Assembly: GCA_900555085.1 (NCBI GenBank)
Contig: USJU01000067.1
Location: forward strand, 1-7,107
Reading direction: 5' to 3'
Source: an uncultured Clostridium sp.
GTDB lineage: Bacteria; Bacillota; Clostridia; TANB77; CAG-508
Length of the DNA stretch: 7,107 nucleotides
Below, in pieces: positions 1-6,119 of the stretch. Both the position numbers and the translations under genes were made by a program. The first letter of the stretch is position 1, and each line of letters begins with the position of its first letter. The notes beneath the pieces were generated by a model. It saw nothing but the letters and a program-made list of their open reading frames with translations. It was not told where the DNA came from and did not search any database.

Positions 1-300
1 TACACGAATATCTGCTATAGCATAATTTGAAGGTATTCCTTTTATTGCTGTATTATTTGCTGTTGCAACCTCATTTAAATCGCATTTTTCTGTTGCTAAA
101 AGTGCTGTTAAAATTTTTGTTGTACTTGCAGGTTCTAATTTTTCATTTGAATTTTTTTCATATAAAACTGTACCAGTATTTGCTTCTATTAAAACTGCCC
201 CTTCTGAATATATTGTAGGTTCATTTTCTGCATAATTCACAACAGAGAAGAGCATTATTATTACTATAAATAAACAAATTATCTTACTTAATAATTTCAA
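1..300 (-). CDS. D-alanyl-D-alanine carboxypeptidase (DacF/PBP5-like, peptidase S11), N-terminal part
   Basis: Only the first 100 codons are present; the gene runs off the left edge. This family trims the terminal D-Ala from peptidoglycan pentapeptides outside the cytoplasmic membrane. What is seen: a signal peptide (K2 and K6, hydrophobic core about residues 7-21, likely cleavage after NYA at 24), then AVLIEANTGTVLYEKN, and PASTTK with the SxxK nucleophile motif (Ser59, Lys62). These features are typical of S11 penicillin-binding proteins. The SxN and KTG motifs would lie outside the window. The start is TTG at 300, because an in-frame stop lies just upstream and a GGGGTGA ribosome site sits 7 nt before it. 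The next in-frame ATG (codon 16) would destroy the signal peptide. The gene has its own promoter. The family is clear; the exact paralogue (dacF, dacB or dacA) is not. Confidence 0.88.
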   Translation of the reverse strand, partial: MKLLSKIICLFIVIIMLFSVVNYAENEPTIYSEGAVLIEANTGTVLYEKNSNEKLEPASTTKILTALLATEKCDLNEVATANNTAIKGIPSNYAIADIRV

Positions 301-307
301 TTTTTTT

Positions 308-313
308 CACCCC
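308..313 (-). promoter_or_regulatory. Ribosome binding site fixing a TTG start
   Basis: On the minus strand GGGGTG is followed by A-rich spacing of 7 nt and then TTG at 300. The GTG contained in this motif opens a frame that stops after a few codons, so it is not the start. The site is what supports the TTG start of the carboxypeptidase. Confidence 0.6.
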
Positions 314-329
314 ATAATAAGCTGTAAAC

Positions 330-358
330 ATTTTACAATATATTAGAAATATTTGCAA
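330..358 (-). promoter_or_regulatory. Promoter of the carboxypeptidase gene
   Basis: On the minus strand TTGCAA (358-353) and TAAAAT (335-330) are separated by exactly 17 nt, a good sigma-A-type match. Transcription would begin near 323, giving a short leader of about 20 nt before the TTG start. The -35 box is also the foot of the upstream terminator hairpin, so termination of one unit and initiation of the next share sequence. Confidence 0.55.
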
Positions 359-404
359 TAAAAAAACTAAAGCATTTTAAAATACTTTAGTTTTTTTATT
401 GCAA
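353..404 (-). terminator. Intrinsic terminator with a 20-bp stem
   Basis: Bases 353-372 and 385-404 are perfectly complementary over 20 bp. The loop is 12 nt (CATTTTAAAATA) and is itself largely palindromic. The stem contains a seven-A run on one arm and a seven-T run on the other, so minus-strand transcripts have a U tract on the 3' arm after the ACTAAAG/CTTTAGT core. The same is true in the other direction. The stop codon and last codons of the zinc-ribbon gene lie inside the 5' arm of the RNA hairpin. Confidence 0.8.
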
Positions 405-1232
405 TTTATTATTAATATATAATAACCAATCGCTGCTCCAATCTGTTGAACCTGAGTCCCAAGATGAACTGGAATCCCATGATGAGCTTGAATCCCAGCT
501 ACTAGATGAACTACTGCTTGAACTACTTGGTGCTTCATAGTAGTTACTATCTCTAAAATCGTCTATTCCATATGAACTATAATAATAATTTGATTCATAG
601 TAATCTGAATCATTATCTTTTAAATCTTTCGGTACTGAATAAGCTCTTCCCCATCCACTGTAATCGTCATACTCATACCATGATCCATTTTGATAATAGT
701 AGTAGTCATTATCATATAAATAATATCCTCTTTTCGGTGCTAATACTGAAAAAATCCCCATTAAAATAATAATTAAAAAAGTAGCAATTATTATAATTAT
801 TGTTAATAAATCTCCTTTGTTAAAGATTCCTCGTTTTCTTCCTTGCTGTTTATTTAGATTATGTTGTTTTTGATTTATAATTTCCTCTTTTAATCTTATA
901 TAGAGTTCATTAACAGCATATGCTTCGTCTTTGCCTTCATACCTAACTGCTCTTGTTCCATCATCTTTATTTTTATATACAACTACATTTCCTGTTTGTT
1001 CATCTTTATAGATTCCAAAGGCTCTTTTTTCTGTATAATTTTTTCCTATAAAAAATCTTGTTATATTTTCATCTGGTAATTTATGGTCAACATACCATTG
1101 TTTTAATTCTTCTATTGTTTTTGGTGCTTCATTTGCATTTCTTTGTAAATGATTATTTACAGCTCCACAATTTGGACAACGTTCATCTGTATCATTTATA
1201 TAAGCACCACAATAATCACATTTTATTTTCAT
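396..1232 (-). CDS. Zinc-ribbon, single-pass membrane protein with Tyr-rich and SSSSWD-repeat tail; function unknown
   Basis: This is a 278-aa protein that I cannot assign to a named function. Residues 5-22 form a zinc ribbon (CxxC, Cys5/8, and CxxC, Cys19/22). Residues 36-120 form a soluble segment containing VVYKNKDDGTRAVRYEGKDE and AYAVNELYIRLKEEI, a pattern I recall from other clostridial zinc-ribbon proteins. A basic stretch (KQQGRKR) precedes one membrane helix at about 142-165, which predicts the zinc ribbon inside and the C-terminus outside. The outer part is Tyr-rich (169-232) and then Ser-rich, ending in three six-residue SSSSWD-like units and W/D residues (236-269). The AAGGGG site at 1245-1240, 7 nt before ATG, supports the start. 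It follows the 104-aa gene by 29 bp and is probably cotranscribed with it. A sensing or envelope role is possible but is only inference. Confidence 0.85.
   Translation of the reverse strand: MKIKCDYCGAYINDTDERCPNCGAVNNHLQRNANEAPKTIEELKQWYVDHKLPDENITRFFIGKNYTEKRAFGIYKDEQTGNVVVYKNKDDGTRAVRYEGKDEAYAVNELYIRLKEEIINQKQHNLNKQQGRKRGIFNKGDLLTIIIIIATFLIIILMGIFSVLAPKRGYYLYDNDYYYYQNGSWYEYDDYSGWGRAYSVPKDLKDNDSDYYESNYYYSSYGIDDFRDSNYYEAPSSSSSSSSSSWDSSSSWDSSSSWDSGSTDWSSDWLLYINNKLQ
444..497 (-). repeat. Three 18-bp in-gene tandem repeats (WDSSSS-type)
   Basis: On the minus strand, units at 497-480, 479-462 and 461-444 each begin TGGGA(T/C)TC and encode W-D followed by four mostly Ser residues. The third unit is degenerate (WDSGST). 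Ser codons vary between units (TCA, AGC, AGT, TCT, TCC), so the protein repeat is better kept than the DNA repeat. Confidence 0.75.
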
Positions 1233-1261
1233 GTTTTATCCCCTTGTGTATTTTATTCCAA

Positions 1262-1576
1262 TTATTCTTCAACAGCATCTTCTACTATGTTTTCTTCAAC
1301 TGTTTTATCTTCTTCTACAACTGGTATACTATTTCCAAAAGAAAATACTCTTTTTTCTGCTTTTGCTTTTTCTTCAAATTTTTTATCAAATTCAGCTTTA
1401 GCTGTATCTAAAGATTCTTGCATCGCTGTAAACATTTCTTCTACATCTTGTTTTGTAAAATCATATACACTACTTCTAGACATTGGTTCTAGAATTTGAA
1501 TATCATGCATTACTTTATTAACTCTTTTACCTGCGTTCTCCATAAATTTTTGTCTTTTTTCTTCATTTACTTCCAT
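1262..1576 (-). CDS. Small charged cytoplasmic protein, function unknown
   Basis: This encodes 104 aa with no signal peptide, membrane segment or cysteine. Residues 1-75 look helical and highly charged. The stretch RVNKVMHDIQILEPMSRSSV followed by YDFTKQDVEEMFTAMQESLD resembles short clostridial hypothetical proteins I recall with a LSNRSxYxYTxEDV-like core, but I cannot name a family. The C-terminus (about 85-104) is strongly acidic and probably disordered. The start is ATG at 1576, with AGGGGG 8 nt upstream (Gs at 1589-1585). An ATG 5 nt further upstream is out of frame and stops at once. It is the first gene of a two-gene unit with its own promoter and precedes the zinc-ribbon membrane protein by 29 bp, which suggests a shared role, but nothing in the sequence shows what it is. 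Confidence 0.8.
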   Translation of the reverse strand: MEVNEEKRQKFMENAGKRVNKVMHDIQILEPMSRSSVYDFTKQDVEEMFTAMQESLDTAKAEFDKKFEEKAKAEKRVFSFGNSIPVVEEDKTVEENIVEDAVEE

Positions 1577-1614
1577 TTCATTTTCCCCCTAAAAAGTTAT
1601 ATTTTTACAATAAT

Positions 1615-1643
1615 TTTATATCACAAATGATTTTTTTGTGCAA
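1615..1643 (-). promoter_or_regulatory. Promoter of the 104-aa / zinc-ribbon gene pair
   Basis: On the minus strand TTGCAC (1643-1638) and TATAAA (1620-1615) are 17 nt apart, consistent with a sigma-A promoter. An imperfectly spaced inverted repeat, CACAAA (1622-1627) and TTTGTG (1635-1640), fills the spacer and touches the -35 box, so it could be an operator. The distance to the ATG at 1576 leaves a leader of about 30 nt. Confidence 0.55.
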
Positions 1644-1674
1644 GAATATTTTTTTTATTTTTTTCTATCTTTTA

Positions 1675-2931
1675 TTAATCTTTTAATAAAAATTCTTTTA
1701 TATTATTTGCTGCATTTCTTCCTGAACGTGCTGCAAATGCTACTGTTGATTTTGCTGCTGCTACATCTCCTCCTGCAAATATTTTTTCTTTTGAAGTTCT
1801 GTTGTTTGTGTCTACCTTTATTTTTCCATTATAAGTTAATTCTAAGTTTAAAGAGTTTACTAATTTTTCTTCTACCTTTGAACCTACTGCCATTACTACA
1901 TAATCCACATTTAAGAGGTAGTTACTTCCCTCAATATTTACTGGAGAAAGTCTTGTTTCTCCCTCTTTTTTCTCTAACTTTGTTTTTATTAGTTCTATTT
2001 TTTCTACTTTATTTTCGCCTATTATCTTTACAATATTATTTTGGAATAGAAACTCTATTCCTTCTTTTTTTGCATCTTCTATTTCTAACTTTTCTGCTGG
2101 CATTTGTTCTTCTGCTCTTCTATATATTACATATACATTTTTAGCTCCAAGCCTTTTTACAGTTCTTGCAGTATCCATTGCTACATTTCCTCCACCGCTT
2201 ACTGCAACACTTTTTCCTTCATAATTTGGATGATTGTTATATTCTAAAAGTTCATTTCCCCCAAATACCCCTTCTAAATTTTCTCCTTCTATATTCATTT
2301 TGCTGGAAACATTTGAACCAAATCCTAAAAATACTGCATCGTATTTATTTTGTAATTCTTCAATAGTAAAGTCTTTTCCTAATTCCATATTTATTTTTGT
2401 TTCAATTCCAAGCTCTAAAATTTTATCTACTGCATTCTTTAATACTTCTTTACTTAATCTAAATTCAGGAATTCCATGTTTCATAATTCCACCTAAATAG
2501 TTATATTTTTCATAAATTGTAACACTTGCACCTTCTCTTGCTAAGAAAGCTGCACAGGTTAGTCCTGCAGGGCCTCCACCAACCACAGCTATTTTTCTGC
2601 ATTTTAATTCATTAGAAATCTTAGGAATTTTCCAGCCCTCTTTAATTGCCATATCTCCTAAAAATGCTTCCATTTTACCAATTTCAACTGGCACCATAGA
2701 AACACCTTTTACACAAGAACCTTGGCATTGTTTTAGATGTGGACAAATTCTACCACATATTGGTTGAAGTACAGTGGTTTTACACAACAATTCATATGCT
2801 TGTTTGAATTTTTCTTCTTTTATTAATTTTATAAAGCCTGTGGTATCGTTATGTAATGGGCATCCAACCTGACATGGTTTTGTTACACAGCTTTCACAAT
2901 AATTTGCTTTTTCTAAAATTTCATTATACAT
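1675..2931 (-). CDS. GltD/NfnB-like FAD- and NAD(P)H-binding iron-sulfur oxidoreductase
   Basis: This is a 418-aa member of the glutamate-synthase small-subunit (GltD) superfamily, which passes electrons between NAD(P)H, FAD and Fe-S clusters. The N-terminal Fer4_20-type domain has Cys12/15/20/24 and Cys59/63/69/73, enough for two [4Fe-4S] clusters. VVGGGPAGL at 116-124 is the FAD Rossmann loop. SGGGNVAMDTAR at 245-256 followed by VIYRR (268-272) is the NAD(P) loop, where the Arg pair suggests NADPH. IFAGGD at 384-389 is the conserved second FAD contact. It is a little shorter than true GltD (about 450-490 aa), and no glutamate-synthase large subunit is visible. Lying directly after an [FeFe]-hydrogenase gene (100-bp gap holding a repeat), it more likely serves as that enzyme's electron partner; this is inference. 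AAAGGA about 8 nt before the ATG supports the start. Confidence 0.88.
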   Translation of the reverse strand: MYNEILEKANYCESCVTKPCQVGCPLHNDTTGFIKLIKEEKFKQAYELLCKTTVLQPICGRICPHLKQCQGSCVKGVSMVPVEIGKMEAFLGDMAIKEGWKIPKISNELKCRKIAVVGGGPAGLTCAAFLAREGASVTIYEKYNYLGGIMKHGIPEFRLSKEVLKNAVDKILELGIETKINMELGKDFTIEELQNKYDAVFLGFGSNVSSKMNIEGENLEGVFGGNELLEYNNHPNYEGKSVAVSGGGNVAMDTARTVKRLGAKNVYVIYRRAEEQMPAEKLEIEDAKKEGIEFLFQNNIVKIIGENKVEKIELIKTKLEKKEGETRLSPVNIEGSNYLLNVDYVVMAVGSKVEEKLVNSLNLELTYNGKIKVDTNNRTSKEKIFAGGDVAAAKSTVAFAARSGRNAANNIKEFLLKD

Positions 2932-2980
2932 TTTATTTTCCTTTCAAATTATTTTTAGATTTTAAAAATTGTTATTTTTT

Positions 2981-3024
2981 CGGGTCGTCGGGGACGCCGA
3001 CCCCTACATCGTTTGACATTAATT
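2981..3024. repeat. Dispersed hairpin element, copy 1
   Basis: This is GC-rich sequence in an AT-rich gap between the hydrogenase gene and the GltD-like gene. GGGTCG (2982-2987) pairs with CGACCC (2998-3003). Past one T-C mismatch the stem continues (C2989-G2996, G2990-C2995) to a GGGA loop. The 23 nt at 3001-3023 (CCCCTACATCGTTT then GACATTAAT) match copy 2 at 21 positions. The longer AT-rich tail seen in copies 2 and 3 is not recognisable here, and the hydrogenase stop codon lies only 8 bp further on. Confidence 0.8.
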
Positions 3025-3031
3025 AATTTAT

Positions 3032-4396
3032 TTATTTATTATTTTTTAATAAATAAGATTTGTCCTCATATGTTGTGTGTAATAATTTTTCTGCTATTTT
3101 TGAGTTTGGCTTTTCGTAAAATTCTTTGTATATTTCTTTTATTTCTGGATTTTTGTAACTTACTCTTAATGTATTTTTTTCATCATCGGCATAAAGACTT
3201 TGTATTCTTTTGGCTCTTGTATCTATCATTTCTAATAGAGTGCTTTTTGGTTGACCTCCTCCTGCTATACATCCGCCCTTACAGTTCATTACTTCTACAA
3301 AATGATATTCTACTTCGCCTTTTTTTATTTTTTCTATTAATTCTTGTGCATTTTTCATTCCATTTGCTACTGCAACTTTTACTATTGTTCCTTCTATTTT
3401 AATTTGAGCTTCTTTTATTCCTTGCATCCCTCTAACAGTGTTAAATTCTATTTTTTCTTGTTCTAAGTCTTTTCCTGTTATAAAATAATATGCCGTTCTT
3501 AGTGCCGCTTCCATTACTCCACCAGTATTTCCAAATATAACACCAGCACCAGTTCCTTTGCCTAATGGTGAATCAAATTTTGTATTTTTTAAATTTTTAA
3601 AATCTATTTTTTCTTCTTTTATCCACATTGCAAGTTCTCTTGTTGTTAATACAAAATCATTATCCATTATGTTTTCTATGCCGTTAAATTCTGCAAAAGA
3701 TTTCATTTCTTTTCTTTTTATTTCATATTTTTTTGCAGTACATGGAGCTATTACAACATTTATTATATCTTGTGGATTTATATTTTTTTGTTTTGCAAAA
3801 TATGTTTTTATTGTTGCACCTTGCATACTTATTGGGCTTTTTGTAGTAGATAAATTTGGTATTAATTCTGGATAAAATATTTCTACATATTTTACCCACG
3901 CAGGACAACAACTTGTAAATTGTGGTAAATTTTTATTTTCCTTAATTCTGTTAACTAATTCCATAGCTTCTTCCATTATTGTTAAATCTGCGCCAAATGT
4001 AATGTCGAAAACATATTTTGCACCTAATAATTTTAAAGCAGTAACTATTTTTTCTTCTACATTAGTTCCTTTTTCTATTCCAAATTCTTCCCCTAAAGCA
4101 GCTCTAACAGCTGGAGCAATACTTACTACAACTGTTTTAGATTTATCTTTAATTATTTCTTTTAAGTGTATATAATCCATTTTTTCTTTAATAGCTTCTG
4201 TTGGACACATATTCGCACATTGCCCACAATTAACACAAATAGGCTTTCCGGTTACTCCTAAATCGTACATTCTACCTACCGTAATTTCGTTATTGCATAT
4301 TCTTCTGCAATAACCACATTCTATGCACTTTTTATCATCTTTTTCTATACTTATATTATCTTTTGCTATTGGTACAACTAATTCTAAATTTTCCAT
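3032..4396 (-). CDS. [FeFe]-hydrogenase, M2-type (two ferredoxin clusters plus H-cluster domain)
   Basis: The protein interconverts protons, electrons and H2 in the cytoplasm. Numbered from the ATG at 4396 (454 aa), a two-cluster ferredoxin domain has Cys24/27/30/34 and Cys54/57/60/64. The catalytic domain carries all three signatures: TSCCPAW (Cys163 as proton relay, Cys164 as ligand), APCTAKKYE (Cys219) and EVMNCKGGCIAGGGQ (Cys372, Cys376). The four H-cluster ligands are therefore present and the enzyme should be active if matured. No hydE/F/G maturation genes are in view. A small-subunit-like C-terminus ends near LLHTTY. There is no N-terminal [2Fe-2S] domain. The start at 4396 is preferred because GGAG lies 6 nt upstream; an in-frame ATG at 4408 adds four residues. 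It follows fabI closely and precedes a GltD-like gene. A group B assignment is likely but unproven. Confidence 0.92.
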   Translation of the reverse strand: MENLELVVPIAKDNISIEKDDKKCIECGYCRRICNNEITVGRMYDLGVTGKPICVNCGQCANMCPTEAIKEKMDYIHLKEIIKDKSKTVVVSIAPAVRAALGEEFGIEKGTNVEEKIVTALKLLGAKYVFDITFGADLTIMEEAMELVNRIKENKNLPQFTSCCPAWVKYVEIFYPELIPNLSTTKSPISMQGATIKTYFAKQKNINPQDIINVVIAPCTAKKYEIKRKEMKSFAEFNGIENIMDNDFVLTTRELAMWIKEEKIDFKNLKNTKFDSPLGKGTGAGVIFGNTGGVMEAALRTAYYFITGKDLEQEKIEFNTVRGMQGIKEAQIKIEGTIVKVAVANGMKNAQELIEKIKKGEVEYHFVEVMNCKGGCIAGGGQPKSTLLEMIDTRAKRIQSLYADDEKNTLRVSYKNPEIKEIYKEFYEKPNSKIAEKLLHTTYEDKSYLLKNNK

Positions 4397-4402
4397 AAAT
4401 TT

Positions 4403-4406
4403 CTCC
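4403..4406 (-). promoter_or_regulatory. Ribosome binding site deciding the hydrogenase start
   Basis: On the minus strand the sequence reads ATGGAGAAATTTATG. The GGAG overlaps the ATG at 4408 and stands 6 nt before the ATG at 4396, which favours the inner start. A second GGAG (4423-4420), inside the last codons of fabI, stands 11 nt before the outer ATG, so the outer start is not excluded. Confidence 0.5.
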
Positions 4407-4414
4407 ATTTTTAT

Positions 4415-5185
4415 TTAAACTCCAACAGATGAAAATCCACTATCAACATGTATAACTTCTGCTGTTATAGCTTTTGACATATCACTAAATAAAAAGCTTG
4501 CTGTATCTCCAACATTTTTTATTGTGATATTTTTATGTAGTGGTGCTTTATTTTCTACAAGTTCTAAAATATTTCCAAAATCTTTTATTCCTTTAGCAGA
4601 AAGTGTTTTTACAGGTCCTGCTGATATTGCATTTATTCGTATTCCATTTTTTCCTAAGTCTTTTGCTAGATATTTTATACTTGTTTCTAATGCTGATTTT
4701 GCAACTCCCATTACATTATAGCCTTCAACAGATTTTTCTGCTCCATAATAAGATAATGCAACAATACTTCCATTATCTTCTAACAATCCAACTTCTTTTG
4801 CTATTCTTGAAACTGCTATTATTGAATAGCTACTTACATCTGTTGCATGTGCAAAGCCATCTCTTGTAGTATTTATAAAGTCATTTCTTAAGTCTTCTGT
4901 ATTTGCATGTGCTATTGCATGTAAAATCCCATCTATTTTTCCGTTTTCTTTTAATATTATTTCAAATGCATTTTTAATAGACTCATCACTTGAAACATCA
5001 CAGGCATATGTTTTAGCACCTGGAATATCTTTTATTAATTTTTCTGTTTTCTCTCCACTTTCTGGAGTATTGTGTGTAAAAATCACCTCTGCTCCATTTT
5101 CTATTGCAGATTGAGCAACGCCCCAAGCAATGCTCCATTTATTCCTAACACCCATTATTAATATTTTTTTACCTTTTAAAATCAT
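4415..5185 (-). CDS. fabI: Enoyl-[acyl-carrier-protein] reductase FabI
   Basis: FabI reduces trans-2-enoyl-ACP to acyl-ACP, the last step of each type II fatty-acid elongation round. This 256-aa short-chain-dehydrogenase-fold protein has the divergent FabI nucleotide loop (MGVRNKWSIAWG, 11-22) and the catalytic pair Tyr156 and Lys163 within SYYGAEKSVEGYNVMG. Tyr146 is also present, and this numbering coincides with E. coli FabI. SAGPVKTLSAKGI (188-200) is the usual substrate-loop region. After the second beta strand (FTHN, 36-39) there is no Arg-Lys pair like that of the NADPH-using S. aureus enzyme, so NADH preference is a reasonable guess. The position matching E. coli Gly93 is Ala92, as in Bacillus/Staphylococcus enzymes, followed by an unusual His93 in place of Phe. 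GGAG 7 nt upstream, next to the accA stop codon, shows tight coupling to accA (13-bp gap). Confidence 0.95.
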   Translation of the reverse strand: MILKGKKILIMGVRNKWSIAWGVAQSAIENGAEVIFTHNTPESGEKTEKLIKDIPGAKTYACDVSSDESIKNAFEIILKENGKIDGILHAIAHANTEDLRNDFINTTRDGFAHATDVSSYSIIAVSRIAKEVGLLEDNGSIVALSYYGAEKSVEGYNVMGVAKSALETSIKYLAKDLGKNGIRINAISAGPVKTLSAKGIKDFGNILELVENKAPLHKNITIKNVGDTASFLFSDMSKAITAEVIHVDSGFSSVGV

Positions 5186-5198
5186 TATAAAACTCCTT

Positions 5199-5993
5199 TT
5201 ATTTAGTTATGTATTCTCCCATATTTCTAAATTTATTATATCTATCATTTACTAATTCTTCTTTAGAAAGTTTATTCATTTTATTTATATTTTTTATTAT
5301 TTCTTTTTTTATATTTTCGCAAATATTTTCAAAATTCACATTATCTTCTCTAATTATTTTATCAATAACTTTTAATTCATACAAGTCTTTTGCGGTTAAT
5401 TTCATTTTTTCTGCTGCTTCTTTTGCTCTACTTGCATCTTTCCATAAAATACTTGCATAACCTTCCGGAGAAAGTATTGAATATATTGCATTTTCAAGCA
5501 TAAAAACTTTATTGCCTACGCCCAAAGCTAAAGCCCCACCAGAAGAGCCTTCTCCTATTACTATTGCTATTATAGGAACTTTAAGCTCACACATTTTTAG
5601 CATTGAACTTGCAATAGCCTCTCCTTGACCTTTCTTTTCTGCTTCAACTCCAGGATATGCTCCTTTTGTATCAATAAATGTTATAACAGGTCTATTAAAT
5701 TTTTCAGCTTGATTCATAAAACGAATTGCTTTTCTGTAACTTTCCGGATTTGGCATTCCAAAATTTCTTTCAATATTTTCTTTCGTATTTCTACCTTTTT
5801 GCTCTGCAATTACTGTAAAATTTTGATTACCAATTTTTGCTAAACCACATACTATTGATTTATCATCTTTGCAATTTCTATCTCCATGAAGCTCAAAAAA
5901 ATCATCAAATATGTTTTCTATATAGTCTAGTGATGTTTTTCTTTCTGGAGATCTTGCTATTTGAACCCTATCCCAGGCAGTTAAATTTTTCAT
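5199..5993 (-). CDS. accA: Acetyl-CoA carboxylase carboxyltransferase subunit alpha
   Basis: AccA pairs with AccD in an alpha2beta2 carboxyltransferase that moves CO2 from biotin carried on AccB to acetyl-CoA, giving malonyl-CoA for fatty-acid synthesis. The 264-aa protein has the expected motifs in order: ARSPERKTSLDYI (13-25), FELHGDR (33-39), EQKGRNTKENIERNFGM (64-80), PNPESYRKA (81-89), FIDTKGAYPG (106-115), and IGEGSSGGALALG (146-158), which forms the oxyanion/CoA region of the crotonase-like fold. LSPEGYASILWKD (174-186) follows. It is shorter than E. coli AccA (319 aa) and lacks most of its N-terminal helical extension, which is common in Firmicutes. AAGGAG 7 nt before ATG fixes the start. 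Although accD is directly upstream, the 159-bp gap with a repeat is unusually long for this pair. Confidence 0.96.
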   Translation of the reverse strand: MKNLTAWDRVQIARSPERKTSLDYIENIFDDFFELHGDRNCKDDKSIVCGLAKIGNQNFTVIAEQKGRNTKENIERNFGMPNPESYRKAIRFMNQAEKFNRPVITFIDTKGAYPGVEAEKKGQGEAIASSMLKMCELKVPIIAIVIGEGSSGGALALGVGNKVFMLENAIYSILSPEGYASILWKDASRAKEAAEKMKLTAKDLYELKVIDKIIREDNVNFENICENIKKEIIKNINKMNKLSKEELVNDRYNKFRNMGEYITK

Positions 5994-6045
5994 TAAAATT
6001 CTCCTTTTTTGGTTATTATTTTGATTATATTATAAATTTTATTTG

Positions 6046-6102
6046 TGGGCACGGAGCACCGTGCCCCTACAACGTTCGACATTAATATTAAAACATAATT
6101 AT
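6046..6102. repeat. Dispersed hairpin element, copy 2
   Basis: It lies in the accD-accA gap. GGGCACGG (6047-6054) and CCGTGCCC (6059-6066) form a perfect 8-bp stem with an AGCA loop. The 39 nt at 6064-6102, starting CCCCTACAACGTTCGACA, match copy 3 at 35 positions and end in ACATAATTAT. There is no U tract on either side, so it is not a classical terminator. It resembles REP- or MITE-like extragenic repeats with a GTAGGGGC...GCCC core; no transposase is present. Confidence 0.85.
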
Positions 6103-6119
6103 AATAAATTTATGAAGTG

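Noticed and set aside
1622..1675. Terminator after the GltD-like gene
   Set aside because: The only hairpin is six A/T-rich base pairs (CACAAA/TTTGTG) without a following U tract on the minus strand. No convincing terminator is seen there.
1638..2144. Long plus-strand Leu/Phe-rich open frame resembling a membrane protein
   Set aside because: It is fully antisense to the GltD-like gene. The Leu/Phe richness comes from reading Lys/Glu/Asn-rich AT-biased coding DNA backwards, and it has no ribosome site.
3013..3402. Plus-strand open frame of 129 codons next to repeat copy 1
   Set aside because: It is antisense to the hydrogenase C-terminus, has hydrophobic low-complexity content and no Shine-Dalgarno; it is a shadow of the real gene.
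3723..3911. Minus-strand Cys/Lys-rich 62-codon frame
   Set aside because: It lies in an alternate frame inside the hydrogenase catalytic domain, whose motifs are intact in the main frame.
6047..6066. Repeat copy 2 hairpin as an intrinsic terminator between accD and accA
   Set aside because: No U tract follows the stem on either strand, and the same element recurs in other gaps, so a dispersed repeat explains it better. An RNA-processing effect remains possible.
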